From: Rhizobium phaseoli
GTDB taxonomy: Bacteria; Pseudomonadota; Alphaproteobacteria; Rhizobiales; Rhizobiaceae
NCBI RefSeq assembly: GCF_003985125.1
Contig: NZ_ML133565.1
Location: 1-64,000 of the forward strand
Reading direction: 5' to 3'
Length of the DNA: 64,000 nt
Below, piece by piece: positions 18,301-26,316 of the stretch. Each line of letters opens with the position of its first letter. Position 1 is the stretch's first letter. The notes below the pieces were generated by a model that did no database searches, was not told the DNA's origin, and saw only the letters and a list, made by a program, of their open reading frames with translations. Both the position numbers and the translations under genes were made by a program.

Positions 18301-21300
18301 ATCACCTGGTCGAATGTGCGTGGTCTCAGCGGATCGGCGCAGATCGAAATGACCGAGGAAAACCTCGACGTCGCCGAGATGCAGCGGATCTACGATGTCG
18401 TCTTCGACCGCGACATGCAGAACTCCGAGCGCGAGCAACTCGGGACCTACCTGACCCAGGGCGCCCTCAACGCAACGCAACTTGCGACCGACCTCATTGC
18501 AAGCGCAGCCTTCACGTCGAACTACGGGACCTTGTCGAATGTCGGCTTCGTCGAAGTGCTCTATCAGAATGCCTATGGACGCAATGCATCCGTCAGCGAG
18601 ATGCAAACGTGGCTCGGCAAACTGAGTTCCGGCAGCATTACGCGGGCGGCCTTGGTACTAGCGATTTCGGAGAGTGCGGAACATCAGGTCGTCGGCAATG
18701 ACCACATCACGACCAATGTGACCTCTGGCAAATACCTGCATTCGACCGACAAGGCCGCGGCGACCGAAACCGTCGATCGTCTCTATCGCGTCCTGCTCGG
18801 CCGCGATCCGTCGGCAAGTGAAGCGGCGTCGAAGGCAACCGCCATCACCGGCGGTACCGAAACCCAGTTCCAAGTCGCCAATGACATTCTGGCCTCCTCG
18901 GCTTTCACGACGCTCTACGGCGGCCTGTCAACGGCAGATCTCGTCAATCAGCTCTTCATCAATGCTCTTGGTAGGGCGCCGACCGCGTTGGAGGCCTCTT
19001 TCTGGACGTCAGCACTCGGATCCGGCACCACCAAGGCTGACTTCGCGGTCGCTCTTGCGGTCAATCAGTCCTATCTGTCATCGACGACGGGGAATGGCAT
19101 CGACGTTGTCGGCACCGCCGGCAACGATATTCTGACGGGCGGGACCGGCGACGATACGATCGATGGCGCGGCCGGCAGCGATGTGATTCTTGGCTTCGCT
19201 GGTAATGATACAATTGTCGGGGGAGCGGGTGCCGATACGATGATCGGCGGCACGGGCGACGACATCTATGTCGTCGACAATGCCGGCGATGTGGTGACAG
19301 AGAATGCCGGCGAGGGCACCGACACGGTGAAGACGGCGCTGGCGTCGTACACGCTTGGTGCCAATGTCGAGAACCTTGTCTCTACCGGGACGGCGGCCTT
19401 TGCCGGCACCGGCAACGAGCTTGCCAATGCGATCACGGGTGGAGTGGGCGCCGATACGCTCGACGGCGGAGCGGGTGCGGACACGCTGACGGGCGGGGCG
19501 GGCAACGACATCTATGTGGTCGACAATATCGGCGACGTGGTGGTGGAGGTCGCAAGTGCCGGCACCGACACGATCAAGACGACGCTGAACAGCTATTCTC
19601 TGGCGTCGCTCGCCAATGTCGAGAACCTGACCTTCACCGGCACGGGCGACTTCACCGGGGCAGGCAATGCCGCGGTCAACGTCATCACCGGTGGAGCCGG
19701 CAATGACATCCTCGACGGTGGCGCAGGCGCCGACACGCTGGTCGGCGGTGCGGGCAACGACATCTATATCGTCGACAATACTGGTGATGTGGTGACGGAA
19801 GCCGCAAGTGCGGGAACCGACACGATCGAGACGGCACTTGCCAGCTACTCGCTGGCAGCACTCGCCAATGTCGAGAACCTGACCTATACCGGCACGGCCG
19901 CCTTCACCGGCACCGGCAATACATTGGCGAACGTCATATCAGGCGGGTCCGGCAACGACACGCTCGATGGCGGCGCTGGCGCCGACACGCTGATCGGCGG
20001 CACTGGCGACGACACCTATATCGTCGACAATGCCGGCGACGTGATCACCGAGAATGCCGGCGAGGGCACCGACACCGTCAAGACGGCACTCGCCTCTTAC
20101 ACGCTGGCCGCCAATGTCGAAACCCTGGTCTATACCGGGACCGGAACAGCAGTCTTTGCCGGCACGGGCAATGCGCTCGATAATGCCATCACCGGCGGTG
20201 CGAATGCCGATACGTTGTCTGGCGCCTCCGGCAATGACACGCTTGATGGCGGCGCTGGCGCCGACCACCTGATCGGCGGCACGGGCGACGATACCTACAT
20301 CGTCGATAATGCCAGCGATGTGATCACCGAGAATGCCGGTGAAGGCACCGACACGATCAGAACGAACCTTGCGACCTATTCGCTGGCCGCGCTCGGCAAT
20401 GTCGAGAACCTGACCTACACCGGGACCGTTGCCTTCACTGGCACCGGCAATGCCGCAGCGAACGCCATTGCGGGCGGCGCCGGCAACGATACGCTTGATG
20501 GCGGCGCAGGTGCCGACACGCTCTCGGGCGGCGCTGGCAACGACATCTACATCGTCGACGATGCGGGCGACGTGGTGGTAGAGGCGGCCGGCGGCGGAAC
20601 CGACCTCGTCAAGACGGTGCTTGCCTCCTATACGCTTGGCGCCAATGTCGAGAACCTCACCTATACCGGATCGTCGGCCTTTGCCGGCACCGGCAACGAG
20701 CTCGACAATGCGATCACGGGTGGGGCTGGTGCCGATACGCTCTCGGGCGGCGCCGGCAATGATACGCTCGACGGTGGGGCAGGTGCCGATACACTGATCG
20801 GCGGCTTGGGCGACGACACCTATATCGTCGACAATGCCGGTGATGTCGTCTCCGAGAATGCCGGCGAGGGCACCGATACGGTCAAGACCTCACTGACCAC
20901 CTACACGCTGGGCGCCAATGTCGAGAACCTGACCTATACCGGCACGGCCGCCTTCACCGGGTCAGGCAATGCGCTCGACAACATCATCACCGGCGGGACC
21001 GGCGCCGATCACCTGGCAGGCGGTCTCGGCAACGACACCTACATCGTCGACAATGCCGGCGATGTGGTCACCGAGAATGTCGGCGAGGGCACCGACACGG
21101 TCAGGACCGCGCTTGCCTCCTACACGCTGGCTGCCAATGTCGAGAACCTGGTCTATACGGGTGCTGCAGCCTTTGCCGGGACCGGCAACGGCCTCGACAA
21201 CATGATCACGAGTGGTGCAGGCGCAGACACGCTGACCGGCGGCGCCGGCAATGATACGCTCGACGGCGGTGTTGGCGCCGACCACCTGATCGGCGGCACC

Positions 21301-23073
21301 GGCGACGATACCTATATCGTCGACAATGCCAGCGATGTCGTCACCGAGAATGCCGGCGAGGGCACCGACACGATCAGAACGAGCCTGGCGACCTATTCGC
21401 TGGCCTCGCTCGCCAATGTCGAGAACCTGACCTACACCGGCACGGCGGCCTTCACCGGCACAGGCAACGCGTCGGCCAACGTCATCACTGGCAGTTCGGG
21501 CAATGACACGCTCGACGGCGGAGCAGGTGCCGACACGCTGATCGGTGGCACCGGTGACGACACCTATGTCGTCGACAATGCCGGTGACATCGTCGTCGAG
21601 AACATCGGCGAGGGCATGGACACCATCAAGACATCGCTTGCGAGCTATACCCTCGGGGCGAATGTCGAGTTCCTCACCTATACCGGGACTGCCGCCTTCA
21701 CAGGGACGGGAAATGAGCTCAGCAACACGCTGACGGGCGGCACGGGCGCCGACACGCTTGTCGGCGGCGGCGGTGATGATTTCCTCGACGGTGGAACAGG
21801 CGCCGATCACCTGATCGGCGGCATCGGCGACGATGACTATGTGGTCGACAATGTTGGCGATGTGGTGACGGAGAATGCCGGTGAGGGAAGCGATACGATC
21901 TTTACAACGCTCGCGACTTACTCATTGGCAAATGTCGCCAATGTTGAAAACCTGACCTATACAGGAACAGCGGCATTTACGGGTACCGGGAACGCGTTAA
22001 ACAACGTCATCAGAGGTGGTGACGGTGCCAACATCCTGGATGGCGGTGCCGGCGACGATACCTTGATGGGGGGCTACGGCAATGACACGTTCATCGTCGA
22101 CAGCCTGAACGACGTCATCATCGAAAATGCCGGAGCCGGAACCGACACGATCAAGACGGCGCTTGCCAGCTACTCGCTGGCCGCAATCAGCAACGTCGAG
22201 AACCTCACCTACACGGGCACTGCTGACTTCACGGGGACGGGCAACGAGCTTGCCAATATAATTACGGGTGGGGTTGGCAACGATGTCCTGGATGGGGGAG
22301 CCGGCGTCGATACGCTTGTCGGTGGTGCGGGCAATGATACCTACATGGTCGACAATGTCAGCGATGTGGTCACCGAAGCTGCCAACGCCGGGATTGATAC
22401 GATCAAGACGGCGCTCGCCAGCTATAGTCTGGCCTCGCTCACGAATGTCGAAAACCTTGTCCACACCGGGTCTTCTGACTTCGCGGGAACGGGCAACGCA
22501 TCGGCGAACGCGATCATCGGAGGGGCTGGCAATGACACGCTCGATGGTGGAACCGGCGCAGATACGCTGACAGGCGGCACCGGAAATGACATCTATGTCG
22601 TCGACAATGTCGGTGACCTGGTGGTCGAGAATGCCGGCGAGGGGACCGACACAGTCAAGACCTCGCTGGCGAGCTACACACTCGGGGCGAATGTCGAAAA
22701 CCTCATCTACACCGGGACAGCGGCGTTCACAGGAACTGGCAATTCGCTCGACAACGTCATCACCGGCGGCAGCGGTGCAAATCGGCTGTCAGGTGGCGGG
22801 GGTGACGACATCTTGATCGGCGGCGCGGCTGCGGACACATTCGTCTATGATGCCAACGGTGGGATAGACACGATCGTGGGCTTTGTCGCTTCCGGATCTG
22901 CCCACGACGTGCTCGCTGTCGATAGCTCGGTCTTTGCCGACTGGGCGCATCTCTTGGCGGCCTCCACACAATCGGGCAGCGACGTTATCATCACGGCAGA
23001 CGCCGATGACAAAATCATCCTCAAGAACGTGACGGTTGCGAGCCTCCAACCAGCGAATGTGCAGTTCGTGTGA
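12382..23073 (+). CDS. Giant RTX-type repeat protein, predicted type I secretion substrate (3563 residues)
   Basis: The domains in order are as follows. Residues 1 to about 380 are a unique N-terminal region without recognised homology. About 383-403 is a run of aspartates. About 404-560 holds PVVLDLDGNGIKL and several DxNxDG calcium-binding loops, as in FrpC-like RTX proteins. About 601-1900 is some 23 tandem repeats of about 56 residues. About 1990-2233 is DUF4214-like sequence (AEMQRIYDVVFDRDMQNSER, then two further copies). About 2235-3483 has 14 RTX units with GGAGADTLIGGTGDDTY blocks. The C-terminal 80 residues (GADTFVYDANGG to LQPANVQFV) are the usual RTX secretion region. There is no Sec signal peptide. 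ATG is preceded by GAGG 7 bases upstream. A surface adhesin-like or effector role is inferred; the N-terminal region may be the functional part. Confidence 0.9.
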   Translation: MQNTFYVKDINHNLVPAKYLEVDGLPVYNQNLLLDRPRLSQVNIIYDANGVVLPEQNITDRLIVPENYNIQAAIDFGRMISGNPPLPTDALSGGFSSSPSPELTMAGAFWEGGSQDLQRTYLGINGEIVRGGPFVQAFVDAASFHLGLVSYFAGVPLHDTLWGGGALNRLAALTNSKIDLSGDEFGNTPANAVSIPLGYQLGQYLDNASDEHFFSGFLSPSLPTINVAPFDMSPGDSDGLVFIGDVTSNGNSEGFLGGIPLPSSNPVDPSESYFTDPANFDFSSVGYTPKSWDYFYQDDWTYSSESDDNSPSASRSDPFSSGQGSHEYEVSYDNRDDSSRDAADPDSGSLGGVSYNNSGGQHNVSINTGPSYYDPGGFFPNVDGDLDDDYSDDDDDDSDDDEPVVLDLDGNGIKLTQQTSSITYFDMAGDGKQHLTAWAAAGDGVLAIDANGDGKIDQKSEIDFTAWDTTATTDMQALRDVFDTNHNGKLDAGDSRFADFKVVVTQADGTQQLKSLADLGITSIDLISNNQTTEQPDGSKISGTAAFSRANGSTGTAADVSLAFDKTGVVTSTSTTHLADGSTMIDTKASGTDGALQSERILATSADGLGRTLTIDIDGDGIIDQRQTDVTVIGSDGSRSETLSDFGNGGTILTDSMTTATSADGKLVTISRDQTGGGHTTQRETDATAADGTLTVTVTDLNADGSEKDRTTTITSADGLSKTQNSDSTGRGIVDGTTADMISVAGDGTRTEDVSDYAGTSSASSSRIDETVTVTSGDGRSKTITSDLDGDGHVDQRASNVIVVNANGTSTATQTRRGGDGSLLSETVTALSADSLVRATSTDADGDGTFEEKSQDSTVIAADSGRVETVTDTNADLSLRDRTVTAWSADGRTRTIETDTNGDGGYDSVETIAVAGNGTITDTLSDFNPAGTILSNRTVTVTSADGLSKNVRTDEDGDGDFDKQADTAIVINADGSSTTTLINWNGAHSIQTGKAVTTVSVDGKSTTVDRYLGSSSAKDSSEQDTTVLNADGSQTRTVIDTAGSSSAPVSKTVTATSADHLNITTSTYLDQFSNPEQVSAQITAADGSETTTSSTYSADGKHLLESSVTSTSADRLTSLVTTDSDGDGDADQQKSDVTVLNADGSHVETVSDYAGTSSAAANHVDSRVTTTSANRRQITVQFDLDGDGTFDRVASDVTAFSADGSQAETVSDYAGNSTTLIDRTTITTSHSGYDKITTVDADGDGQVDTTTTDIITLNSDGSTTETITIANGATLRSRLVTKEQADGKTKTITTDANGDGGFDTVESVTVSADGSTVDSVSTFSPDGTVLEKRVVTTTSADGLIKTVATDADGDGDFDSRSVTSSATNTDGSTTVTSTQTNGDGSVQTGKTVKTISADGQTLTTDTYIGSDSSVDKTVQEVRTRNADGSILDVEDGVAGVNRLKYVHTLTTASADGRSSTSDLSNGIPPTNAQTTVSSVNADGSKVTIVETYGINNPVAFNEIKTTTISADGLTKTVKNDFTNSDNTESYSETMFDGTVLNADGSRTETLRDTNTTGQVIDQVIKTTSANGDLVTQQWSGNHTWATTALTVHNSDGSTTTTTSAGTAISGSAVTGLVDQQVQTVSADGLITNTVTTLLTKTAKSDISIRNVDGSKTETVQLSNTVTGHLLRSETIADSADGLSHTESRDSDGDGVADRSETTVTAGNGVRTTTISNFNADGSLKDRSTTSVSANGLETDYSFDSDGDGVTDRRRTDVTVLNPDGSRTETITDLAPDGIAVLDKVTSTTSADGLSKTQLSQLDAAGRVSESQIDNTTVDANGELVETNTTYYSDGTKRSGFVRITSADGLEIVTDFDHDGDGVIDESQLFNTDAAGNTYQSLDYPTGKSWRTGAADSSADGFVINVDDDGRSTDVTILSPDTPSDPTSAPTDLGDEFISVAAEANGSYSWEAVSTTGSVTAYVRHGIDPDGIDTITWSNVRGLSGSAQIEMTEENLDVAEMQRIYDVVFDRDMQNSEREQLGTYLTQGALNATQLATDLIASAAFTSNYGTLSNVGFVEVLYQNAYGRNASVSEMQTWLGKLSSGSITRAALVLAISESAEHQVVGNDHITTNVTSGKYLHSTDKAAATETVDRLYRVLLGRDPSASEAASKATAITGGTETQFQVANDILASSAFTTLYGGLSTADLVNQLFINALGRAPTALEASFWTSALGSGTTKADFAVALAVNQSYLSSTTGNGIDVVGTAGNDILTGGTGDDTIDGAAGSDVILGFAGNDTIVGGAGADTMIGGTGDDIYVVDNAGDVVTENAGEGTDTVKTALASYTLGANVENLVSTGTAAFAGTGNELANAITGGVGADTLDGGAGADTLTGGAGNDIYVVDNIGDVVVEVASAGTDTIKTTLNSYSLASLANVENLTFTGTGDFTGAGNAAVNVITGGAGNDILDGGAGADTLVGGAGNDIYIVDNTGDVVTEAASAGTDTIETALASYSLAALANVENLTYTGTAAFTGTGNTLANVISGGSGNDTLDGGAGADTLIGGTGDDTYIVDNAGDVITENAGEGTDTVKTALASYTLAANVETLVYTGTGTAVFAGTGNALDNAITGGANADTLSGASGNDTLDGGAGADHLIGGTGDDTYIVDNASDVITENAGEGTDTIRTNLATYSLAALGNVENLTYTGTVAFTGTGNAAANAIAGGAGNDTLDGGAGADTLSGGAGNDIYIVDDAGDVVVEAAGGGTDLVKTVLASYTLGANVENLTYTGSSAFAGTGNELDNAITGGAGADTLSGGAGNDTLDGGAGADTLIGGLGDDTYIVDNAGDVVSENAGEGTDTVKTSLTTYTLGANVENLTYTGTAAFTGSGNALDNIITGGTGADHLAGGLGNDTYIVDNAGDVVTENVGEGTDTVRTALASYTLAANVENLVYTGAAAFAGTGNGLDNMITSGAGADTLTGGAGNDTLDGGVGADHLIGGTGDDTYIVDNASDVVTENAGEGTDTIRTSLATYSLASLANVENLTYTGTAAFTGTGNASANVITGSSGNDTLDGGAGADTLIGGTGDDTYVVDNAGDIVVENIGEGMDTIKTSLASYTLGANVEFLTYTGTAAFTGTGNELSNTLTGGTGADTLVGGGGDDFLDGGTGADHLIGGIGDDDYVVDNVGDVVTENAGEGSDTIFTTLATYSLANVANVENLTYTGTAAFTGTGNALNNVIRGGDGANILDGGAGDDTLMGGYGNDTFIVDSLNDVIIENAGAGTDTIKTALASYSLAAISNVENLTYTGTADFTGTGNELANIITGGVGNDVLDGGAGVDTLVGGAGNDTYMVDNVSDVVTEAANAGIDTIKTALASYSLASLTNVENLVHTGSSDFAGTGNASANAIIGGAGNDTLDGGTGADTLTGGTGNDIYVVDNVGDLVVENAGEGTDTVKTSLASYTLGANVENLIYTGTAAFTGTGNSLDNVITGGSGANRLSGGGGDDILIGGAAADTFVYDANGGIDTIVGFVASGSAHDVLAVDSSVFADWAHLLAASTQSGSDVIITADADDKIILKNVTVASLQPANVQFV
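14182..18100 (+). repeat. About 23 tandem 56-residue SADG repeats inside the giant gene
   Basis: Each unit of about 165-175 bases encodes a pattern TSADGLSKT, a loop such as DADGDGDFD, then TVLNADGSxTETVSDY and a variable tail before the next T-SADG. I counted about 23 units plus one degenerate unit at the end. Many copies keep the DxDGDGxxD loop expected to bind calcium; some (units around 15400, 16600-17300) have lost it. The array is divergent at DNA level, unlike the downstream RTX units. Confidence 0.85.
19084..22830 (+). repeat. 14 long-period RTX units (about 220-275 bases each)
   Basis: The marker (T/I)Y(I/V)VDNAGDVVTENAGEG occurs 14 times, from about 19263 to 22600, separated by roughly 220 to 275 bases. 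Each unit has one or two GGxGxDxLxGGxGND nonapeptide blocks, which form calcium-bound parallel beta rolls, then SYTLGANVENLTYTGTAAFT and GTGNxLDN. Units are highly similar in DNA, so unequal crossing over and assembly collapse are likely here. Confidence 0.9.
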
Positions 23074-23083
23074 TCGCCTCCAT

Positions 23084-23121
23084 GGCTCGTCCGGTACCCA
23101 CCGGGCGAGCCCACATTTTTT
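23084..23121 (+). terminator. Rho-independent terminator after the giant gene
   Basis: GGCTCGTCCGGT pairs with ACCGGGCGAGCC around a four-base loop (one T-G pair), and a run of six T follows two to three bases later. It lies 10 bases past the stop codon of the giant gene. Confidence 0.8.
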
Positions 23122-23142
23122 CACGTTGGACAGGTGAGTGTT

Positions 23143-23301
23143 TTGACTTCTTGGGACTATGGTTTCGCAGGACGGTGCTTCGGGCCGGTATCGACGGAAG
23201 AATTGAGAGCCTTGATTACGCAGAGGTCGCTTCCCCGAGTGGCCAGCGTGACCCTGGGCGAGGTTCTGGGCGCGAAGAGTCGTGCGGAACGAAGGAAATG
23301 A
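23143..23301 (+). CDS. Possible small GYF-2-like protein (52 residues)
   Basis: A frame starting at TTG 23143, with AGGTGAG about 5 bases upstream, encodes TSWDYGFAGRCFGPVSTEEL and then RALITQRSLPRV. The pattern W-Y-G-GPVS-EEL-LI-L-P resembles the bacterial GYF_2 (DUF4339) domain, which binds or positions other proteins. It is short, and the last 15 residues are basic. It is convergent with the LysR gene, six bases away. It could be a fragment of a larger gene or chance; I rate it as plausible. Confidence 0.4.
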   Translation: MTSWDYGFAGRCFGPVSTEELRALITQRSLPRVASVTLGEVLGAKSRAERRK

Positions 23302-23307
23302 TCTGCG

Positions 23308-24165
23308 TCAGACGGGCTCGTGAGCCTGCTCGCGGAGCCATGCGCAGAGCTGCCTGGGCGCGAGACGCGGATCGTCGGCGCGCATCAGCGCAAAATGCCA
23401 GGCGGGCCCGCTCAGCACGTAAGAGAACGGCGCGATCAGCAATCCCTTTTCCAGAAGCGGCCGAAACAACACCGGCGACAGCAGCGCCACGCCGACGCCG
23501 GCCAGTGCCGCATTAGCGTCCAACTCGTGCGTAGGATAATCGATCGCCACGAATCGCAGAGCCCGCGATAGCTCGCACCGGGCGCCCCTGAACCACGCAT
23601 GCCAATCCGGATGAGGCAAAAGCTCGAAATCGGCAAGCGCATCCGGCAGGATCACGGTCCGCGTTGCCAATAGAGAGGGCGCCAGCATTGGCGTCACTTC
23701 AACGGGGACAAGCGGATATTCTTCAAGCCCTTGCCATCCTCCACGACCGGTCCTTATGGCAACGTCGAACGCACTGGGATCGCGGACATCTGCGGAGACA
23801 TCGACCTCGATGGGGGATGTTCCTGCGGAGGGATATCGTGCCAGACGTGGCGCAAGCCAGCGGGACGCGAATGTCGGAGGCGCGGTCAAACGGAGCGGTG
23901 GGATGGTTGCCTGAAATTCGTCGATCGCGCCGGCGACGTTCTCCAGCGCCGCGCGAACTCGAGCAGCCAGCAGAGCGGCGGCAGGCGTTGGGACAACTGG
24001 TCGAGCCGCTCGCTCGAAGAGCGGCTGGCCAAGTTCGGCCTCCAATGTGCGGATACGAAGGCTGACGGCCGCGGGTGTCAGGCATAACTGTTCGGCCGCA
24101 CGGGCGAAGCTACCGGTGGAAACACACGCTTCCAATATGCGCAAAGACTCCAACGGCAACCGCAT
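23308..24165 (-). CDS. LysR-family transcriptional regulator (GcvA-like)
   Basis: 285 residues. The N-terminal winged helix-turn-helix reads LESLRILEACVSTGSFARAA, then EQLCLTPAAVSLRIRTLEAE, as in GcvA-type LysR proteins. The C-terminal substrate-binding region includes DVAIRTGRGGWQGL and ALAGVGVALLSPVLF. It is divergent from the DUF3237 gene at 24273 across a 107-base gap, the classical arrangement for a LysR regulator and its target. The effector is unknown. Confidence 0.85.
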   Translation of the reverse strand: MRLPLESLRILEACVSTGSFARAAEQLCLTPAAVSLRIRTLEAELGQPLFERAARPVVPTPAAALLAARVRAALENVAGAIDEFQATIPPLRLTAPPTFASRWLAPRLARYPSAGTSPIEVDVSADVRDPSAFDVAIRTGRGGWQGLEEYPLVPVEVTPMLAPSLLATRTVILPDALADFELLPHPDWHAWFRGARCELSRALRFVAIDYPTHELDANAALAGVGVALLSPVLFRPLLEKGLLIAPFSYVLSGPAWHFALMRADDPRLAPRQLCAWLREQAHEPV

Positions 24166-24272
24166 GATCTCTTCTCTTTTGATTAATTTTTCTTGTGATG
24201 GTCACAAGCAATGCGCGTTTTGGAGCTACAGCGCCTTCAAGTAGGGTTTAGATCCAACATAGGCGATCCGAC

Positions 24273-24731
24273 ATGTCCCTGCAATCTCGACACTTATTCA
24301 CATTGTTCCTGACTCTTCATCCGGCGCTTGAGCTTGGCCAGACACCGGCCGGAAGCCGCCGCATCTTTCCCGTTTCCGGCGGATGTTTCGAAGGCGCGCG
24401 ACTGAAAGGAGAGGTGTCGCCGCTGATCGGCTCCGATCTGCTGCTGGTGCGCGCAGACGGCACGTTTCAGCAAGATGTAAGGCTGTTGCTTGTCGCCGAT
24501 GACGGCGGCCTGATCTTGATGACCTATCGCGGCGTCCGGCGTTCGTCCCAGGCTGTCGACGAGCGTCTCGCCCGCGGCGAAATGGTTGATCCTTCCGAAT
24601 ACTATCTCCGGACAACGCCCTATTTCGAGACCGCCGCCCCACACCACGCCTGGCTCAACCAGATCGTCGCGGTTGCGAAAGGCGGACGACGGCCTGGTGG
24701 CGTCGAGTATGATGTGTTCGAAATTCTTTAA
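24273..24731 (+). CDS. DUF3237 domain protein
   Basis: 152 residues. Motifs RIFPVSGGCFEGARLKGEV, GSDLLLVRADGTFQQDVRL, ILMTYRGVRR and YYLRTTPYFETAAPHHAWLN follow the DUF3237 pattern over the whole length. Members are small beta-barrel proteins of unknown function, often next to aromatic or xenobiotic catabolic genes. Divergent from the LysR gene, hence its probable target. The next gene starts 81 bases further on. Confidence 0.75.
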   Translation: MSLQSRHLFTLFLTLHPALELGQTPAGSRRIFPVSGGCFEGARLKGEVSPLIGSDLLLVRADGTFQQDVRLLLVADDGGLILMTYRGVRRSSQAVDERLARGEMVDPSEYYLRTTPYFETAAPHHAWLNQIVAVAKGGRRPGGVEYDVFEIL

Positions 24732-24812
24732 AGCAGCTCGCAATCAATCTGGCTCGCTATCAACGCGCGGCCTTCATCCAGTGCGAGGGCAGCATGATAA
24801 GGGAGACTGCAA

Positions 24813-25379
24813 GTGAAGAAACTGATCGTCAGCAATTGGGTCAGTCTAGACGGATATATCGCCGGCCCGAATGGTGCCCTTGACTGGATCCTTGGCGACG
24901 GTCGCCTTGCGCAATACGAAACCGAACTCATGGCGCAAGCCGATACGATTCTCAGTGGTCGCCGGACCTACGAGCAGCTGTCACAATACTGGAGTGCGGT
25001 ACCGAATAACCCTCAAGCAATGGATTGGGAAAGGCGCTACGCGGATATGATCAATGCCGCCCATCACATCGTCGTCTCACATGACTTGCAAAAGGCGCCT
25101 TGGGGCAACTCTACGATATGGCCCTCCATCGAACAGCGAGCTCTCGACGCCCTAAAGGCGGGATCGGATAAGGCGATCCTCATCTTCGGCAGTGCTACGG
25201 TTGTGCAATCCTTGACGAACCTGGGGGCCGTAGACGAGTTTCACCTCCTGGTCCACCCGGTGCTGCTTGGCGGCGGGACGCGGTTGTTCGAGGAGGTGGA
25301 TGTTCGCATGAACCTTAGACGTGTCGATGTTGAGGCGTTCGACAGCGGAATCGTCAAGATGGTCTACCAGCGGGGCTAG
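24813..25379 (+). CDS. Dihydrofolate reductase / RibD C-terminal-like family protein
   Basis: 188 residues, GTG start with GGGAG about 8 bases upstream. KKLIVSNWVSLDGYIAGPNG, TILSGRRTYEQLSQYW, LIFGSATVVQSL and EFHLLVHPVLLGGGTRLFEE are the NADPH-binding and core motifs of the RibD-C/DHFR-like family found widely in bacteria. These are NADPH-dependent reductases with mostly unknown substrates. It may be co-transcribed with the DUF3237 gene. Confidence 0.8.
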   Translation: MKKLIVSNWVSLDGYIAGPNGALDWILGDGRLAQYETELMAQADTILSGRRTYEQLSQYWSAVPNNPQAMDWERRYADMINAAHHIVVSHDLQKAPWGNSTIWPSIEQRALDALKAGSDKAILIFGSATVVQSLTNLGAVDEFHLLVHPVLLGGGTRLFEEVDVRMNLRRVDVEAFDSGIVKMVYQRG

Positions 25380-25410
25380 AAGTTTCCGCTGGACCAGAGA
25401 TCGGCACTAG

Positions 25411-25596
25411 TCAAATTTCGTCCCGAGAGAACGACGGCGTCAGCAGCATCACAAAGCCGAAGCTTGCCTGTTCAGCTGAGGCAAGTGCGTCGCCGAGCGT
25501 GAAGCCACCACGCCTCCGTGCGGTGTTGGCAAGTCTCATAAGCGTGACCGAGGCGACGCCGCGAGGTTCGCCTACTTTGCTCTTCTCCGGATCCAT
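25411..25596 (-). pseudogene. Probable fragment of an ExoD-family gene
   Basis: 61 codons. GGFTLGDALASAEQASFGFV followed by MLL resembles the N-terminal part of ExoD (exopolysaccharide synthesis ExoD family, about 200 residues), where a LGD...GFG.vLLLLALP segment leads into the first membrane helix. Here the frame turns to unrelated residues (TPSFSRDEI) and stops, and no continuation was seen. The assignment rests on about 25 residues. Confidence 0.35.
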
Positions 25597-25642
25597 GATC
25601 AGGCTTCCCGGGCCTGGTCATTCTCGATCTTAAGAGCCAGCG

Positions 25643-25903
25643 TCAAGCAGTTTGGATCACGTGCAACCAAAGCTCGGCTGGTGCTGTCCAGCCGGTCGCG
25701 ACCCCCACAGCCGTGACGATGGCCCAGCCCGGCTCAGCGCCAGCGCGTTCCACAAGTCGCGGCGCATGTGAGGTGATACATTGCCGCGACTGTTGGACTG
25801 CTGCGACAGGAACTTTGGCCGCTTCTAACCGCTCGCTGATCTGCGCCTGAAGCGGGTCGATGGCGAATAGAGCAAATAGCCAAGCTGCGATATCCGAGAT
25901 CAC
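25643..25903 (-). CDS. Small hypothetical protein with N-terminal hydrophobic segment
   Basis: 86 residues. The first 15 (MISDIAAWLFALFAI) form a hydrophobic helix that could be a signal anchor. The remainder includes QQSRQCITSHAPRLVERAG and GWAIVTAVGVATGWTAPAEL. I do not recognise a family. Coding is supported by codon usage and length but not by a strong ribosome binding site. Confidence 0.45.
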   Translation of the reverse strand: MISDIAAWLFALFAIDPLQAQISERLEAAKVPVAAVQQSRQCITSHAPRLVERAGAEPGWAIVTAVGVATGWTAPAELWLHVIQTA

Positions 25904-26316
25904 AAAATACCTCCTATTCGGTTCGGCAAGACAATGTCGGGAAATGGTCCGGCATCACGAAAGCGCCGAAAATTTCGCCAGAGGGGCCCGGACCAGGGGA
26001 GCGTTAGGGGTTGCATCAGACGGTGTTCAAGTCTGATAGTCGTGTCGGCCGCTTCTGCGATCCGAATGGTCGTGAAGATTTCTGATAGTAGGCAGGCGCC
26101 ACGACGAGGTAACGCGAAAATCCCGTATCGTTCATGATCTGATCACCTGGGCCTATTGATGAATTGGCGAGTTTGATTCATCACCATCATGGAAGAACCC
26201 GAAATGGCGGAAGACGGCACCACCACCATCCGAGCCACATTTGAACTTTTGGGTTTTACGACAGCCGGCTCGACCTCACGCGCGTGTTCAGTCTCGGGGC
26301 GGTGACCAAGGAGCCG
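25904..26316. other. Gene-free stretch
   Basis: No supported gene, repeat or clear terminator was seen between the small hypothetical gene and the end of the convergent-side hydrolase gene. Short frames here lack family motifs and ribosome binding sites. Confidence 0.4.

Noticed and set aside
13189..18606. Long minus-strand open frames inside the giant gene (13189-14760, 15310-17157, 17809-18606)
   Set aside because: They mirror the repetitive high-G+C codon pattern of the plus-strand SADG array, have no family motifs or ribosome binding sites, and their amino acid make-up is typical of antisense shadows.
19084..22830. Possible CRISPR or satellite array
   Set aside because: The repeats are in frame, encode RTX motifs, are 220-275 bases apart and have no unique spacers between short direct repeats.
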